Source: Phycisphaerales bacterium
GTDB taxonomy: Bacteria; Planctomycetota; Phycisphaerae; Phycisphaerales; UBA1924
DNA: 5,336 nt
Assembly (NCBI GenBank): GCA_030680655.1
Contig: JAUXUZ010000109.1
Location: 1-5,336, forward strand
Direction of reading: 5' to 3'
Below, piece by piece: positions 4,087-5,336 of this stretch; position 1 is the first letter of the stretch, and every line of letters starts with the position of its first letter. The notes below the pieces were generated by a model. It was not told the origin of the DNA, searched no databases, and worked only from the letters and a program-made list of their open reading frames with translations. The position numbers were made by a program, and so were the translations under genes.

Positions 4087-5336
4087 ATGAACCGCTCGAT
4101 CCCCTGCATCCTGACCGCTGCGCTCGGCCTTTCTATCGCGTCGACGATGAGCTTTGCCCAGGCGGGCGGGCCGGGTGGTCCGATCTACGCCAACGGCCTG
4201 CTGGTTGAGCCGATCGGCGGCGCGCCGGCTTCGGCGGGGGCCAACGGACGCTCGGTGCAGTTCCTCTGCTTCGACGACTCGCTCACGCAGGGTGTGCAGG
4301 TCCCCTGCGACAGTGATGGTGGCGCAAGGTGCACCGTCGACATGACGCCCGTGCTCTCGACACCCGGCGCACGCCTGCGCGTGTGGCAGCTGATGCAGGG
4401 GCAGAACTCCACCTCGGCCCTCTCGCACGTGACGGTGACCTCCACCGCCGGCGGTGGCGCTGAGTGCGCTGCGGACTTCACGGCCCTTGGTGCGATCAGC
4501 GTGCGGGTGGTCGTGCGCGACCGCTTCGGCAACGCGCTGGCGACGCAGACGTGCGCATCGAGCGCCTGCGCGTGCGTCATCGTCGACAACGGATTCGATC
4601 CGACCGGGGGCGGGGGTGGAGGCGGGTGGGTCTTCTCGACCGTCACCAAGGTCAGCGCCATCACGTGCCGGTTGCTGAGCGGACAGGGAACCGTGACGGG
4701 CATCGGGCCGGTGCCGATCGAGCACGCCGCGAGCGTGGAGTTCAGCCCGATCATCTGCATCACCGAGCCGTGCCCCACCAGCTGGCCGCACATGTCGACG
4801 ATGATGGTCACCGCCGGTACCGGCGGCGCGCCGGTGGCCCTGCCGATCGACGTCTCCAACCCCGCGCTCGAATCGTTCTCGTGGGGTGTGAGCAATCAGG
4901 TCTCTCATGGCAACGGGCTGAGCGCCGGGCGCATCGCCTGCTGGGGGAGCGGCGGCACCACGATCACCGAGGGTTGCCCCGGCACCACCGGCTGCCCGAC
5001 GGGCGACCGCGTGCTGCACGTCGCGGGCCTGGACGGTCCCGCGCCGCGCAGCGCATCGATCGACTTTGACCCCGACGAGCTGACGATCGACCAGGTCCAC
5101 ATCCGCGAGAGCCCGACCAAGGGCAGGCGGATGGCGTTCTCGGTCACCCCCACCACGTTCTCACCCGGCACCACCAGCGGCACGCTCGAGCTCAGCTTCA
5201 TCGGGCGCGAAAGCCCCACGCGCCCGTCGACCAAGCGGTGGGTCGTCCGCTCGTCGGTTTCGGCGGCGGGGATGTCGAGCGTCTCAGCGGCCACCGGTGA
5301 CCGTCTCCCGGGTGTGCCCGCCTCGTGCACCGTCCG
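4087..5336 (+). CDS. Exported Cys-rich protein of unknown function (3' partial)
   Basis: An open frame runs from this ATG to the window end with no stop, giving 416 visible codons. The N-terminus is a signal peptide: R3, a hydrophobic stretch to about residue 23, and a likely cut after SFA (24) or AQA (26). Cys7 is too early for a lipobox, so it is not an obvious lipoprotein. The mature part has 14 cysteines (61, 74, 82, 127, 156, 161, 163, 194, 224, 229, 285, 297, 303, 414), suggesting disulfides in an exported protein. A seven-glycine linker (174-180) divides an N-terminal beta-rich part (GRSVQFLCFDDS ... AISVRVVVRDRFG), possibly Ig-like, from a C-terminal part rich in Ser, Thr, Gly and Pro. 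I do not recognise a family. The reading frame is supported by the signal peptide, the ribosome site and the absence of stops over 1250 bases. A C-terminal anchor may lie beyond the window, but that is not visible. Confidence 0.85.
   Translation, partial: MNRSIPCILTAALGLSIASTMSFAQAGGPGGPIYANGLLVEPIGGAPASAGANGRSVQFLCFDDSLTQGVQVPCDSDGGARCTVDMTPVLSTPGARLRVWQLMQGQNSTSALSHVTVTSTAGGGAECAADFTALGAISVRVVVRDRFGNALATQTCASSACACVIVDNGFDPTGGGGGGGWVFSTVTKVSAITCRLLSGQGTVTGIGPVPIEHAASVEFSPIICITEPCPTSWPHMSTMMVTAGTGGAPVALPIDVSNPALESFSWGVSNQVSHGNGLSAGRIACWGSGGTTITEGCPGTTGCPTGDRVLHVAGLDGPAPRSASIDFDPDELTIDQVHIRESPTKGRRMAFSVTPTTFSPGTTSGTLELSFIGRESPTRPSTKRWVVRSSVSAAGMSSVSAATGDRLPGVPASCTV

Noticed and set aside
4185..4895. 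A 236-residue minus-strand frame opposite the Cys-rich protein gene
   Set aside because: It has no ribosome site or domain and includes a proline run that is the complement of the glycine linker. The plus frame has a signal peptide and start signals.

Overview
The window looks like a high-GC planctomycete chromosome, most likely of the Phycisphaerae type. The strongest clue is the C-terminal module of the first gene: two DNNDFVVFID-type EF-hand-like repeats ending in FFAGC(P). This matches what is annotated in these bacteria as a GC-type dockerin domain. FG-GAP/Ig secreted proteins, GC-rich codon use and Cys-rich exported proteins of unknown function fit that assignment, which rests on recognition by eye rather than a search.

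Layout. (1) Bases 1-1554 (+) hold the 3' part of a large exported protein whose start lies upstream. It carries the tail of an Ig-like domain, seven FG-GAP repeats (a full seven-bladed propeller), an Ig-like domain and a GC-type dockerin. (2) Bases 1555-1800 are a convergent intergenic region with a 7-bp tandem repeat and an 8-bp-stem hairpin. (3) Bases 1801-3267 (-) encode a complete secreted subtilisin-like (S8) protease with an intact catalytic triad and no dockerin. (4) Bases 3268-4086 hold no complete gene. They contain the protease upstream region, a very G-rich tract, a diverged tandem duplication of a 62-65 bp unit, and an orphan start-less copy of the dockerin-coding segment (stop at 3820-3822) that is about 91% identical in DNA to the end of gene 1. 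A leader region with hairpins then precedes the next gene. (5) Bases 4087-5336 (+) are the 5' part of an unrecognised, exported, Cys-rich protein that is open at the window end; it is easy to miss because it has no stop codon here.

How they fit. All three gene products appear exported, so this is a cell-surface or secretome locus. The protease lies on the opposite strand between two direct copies of the dockerin-coding segment. This suggests past duplication or recombination at dockerin-coding DNA. A functional link between the protease and its neighbours is only a hypothesis. I see no RNA gene, CRISPR array, transposase or classical mobile element.
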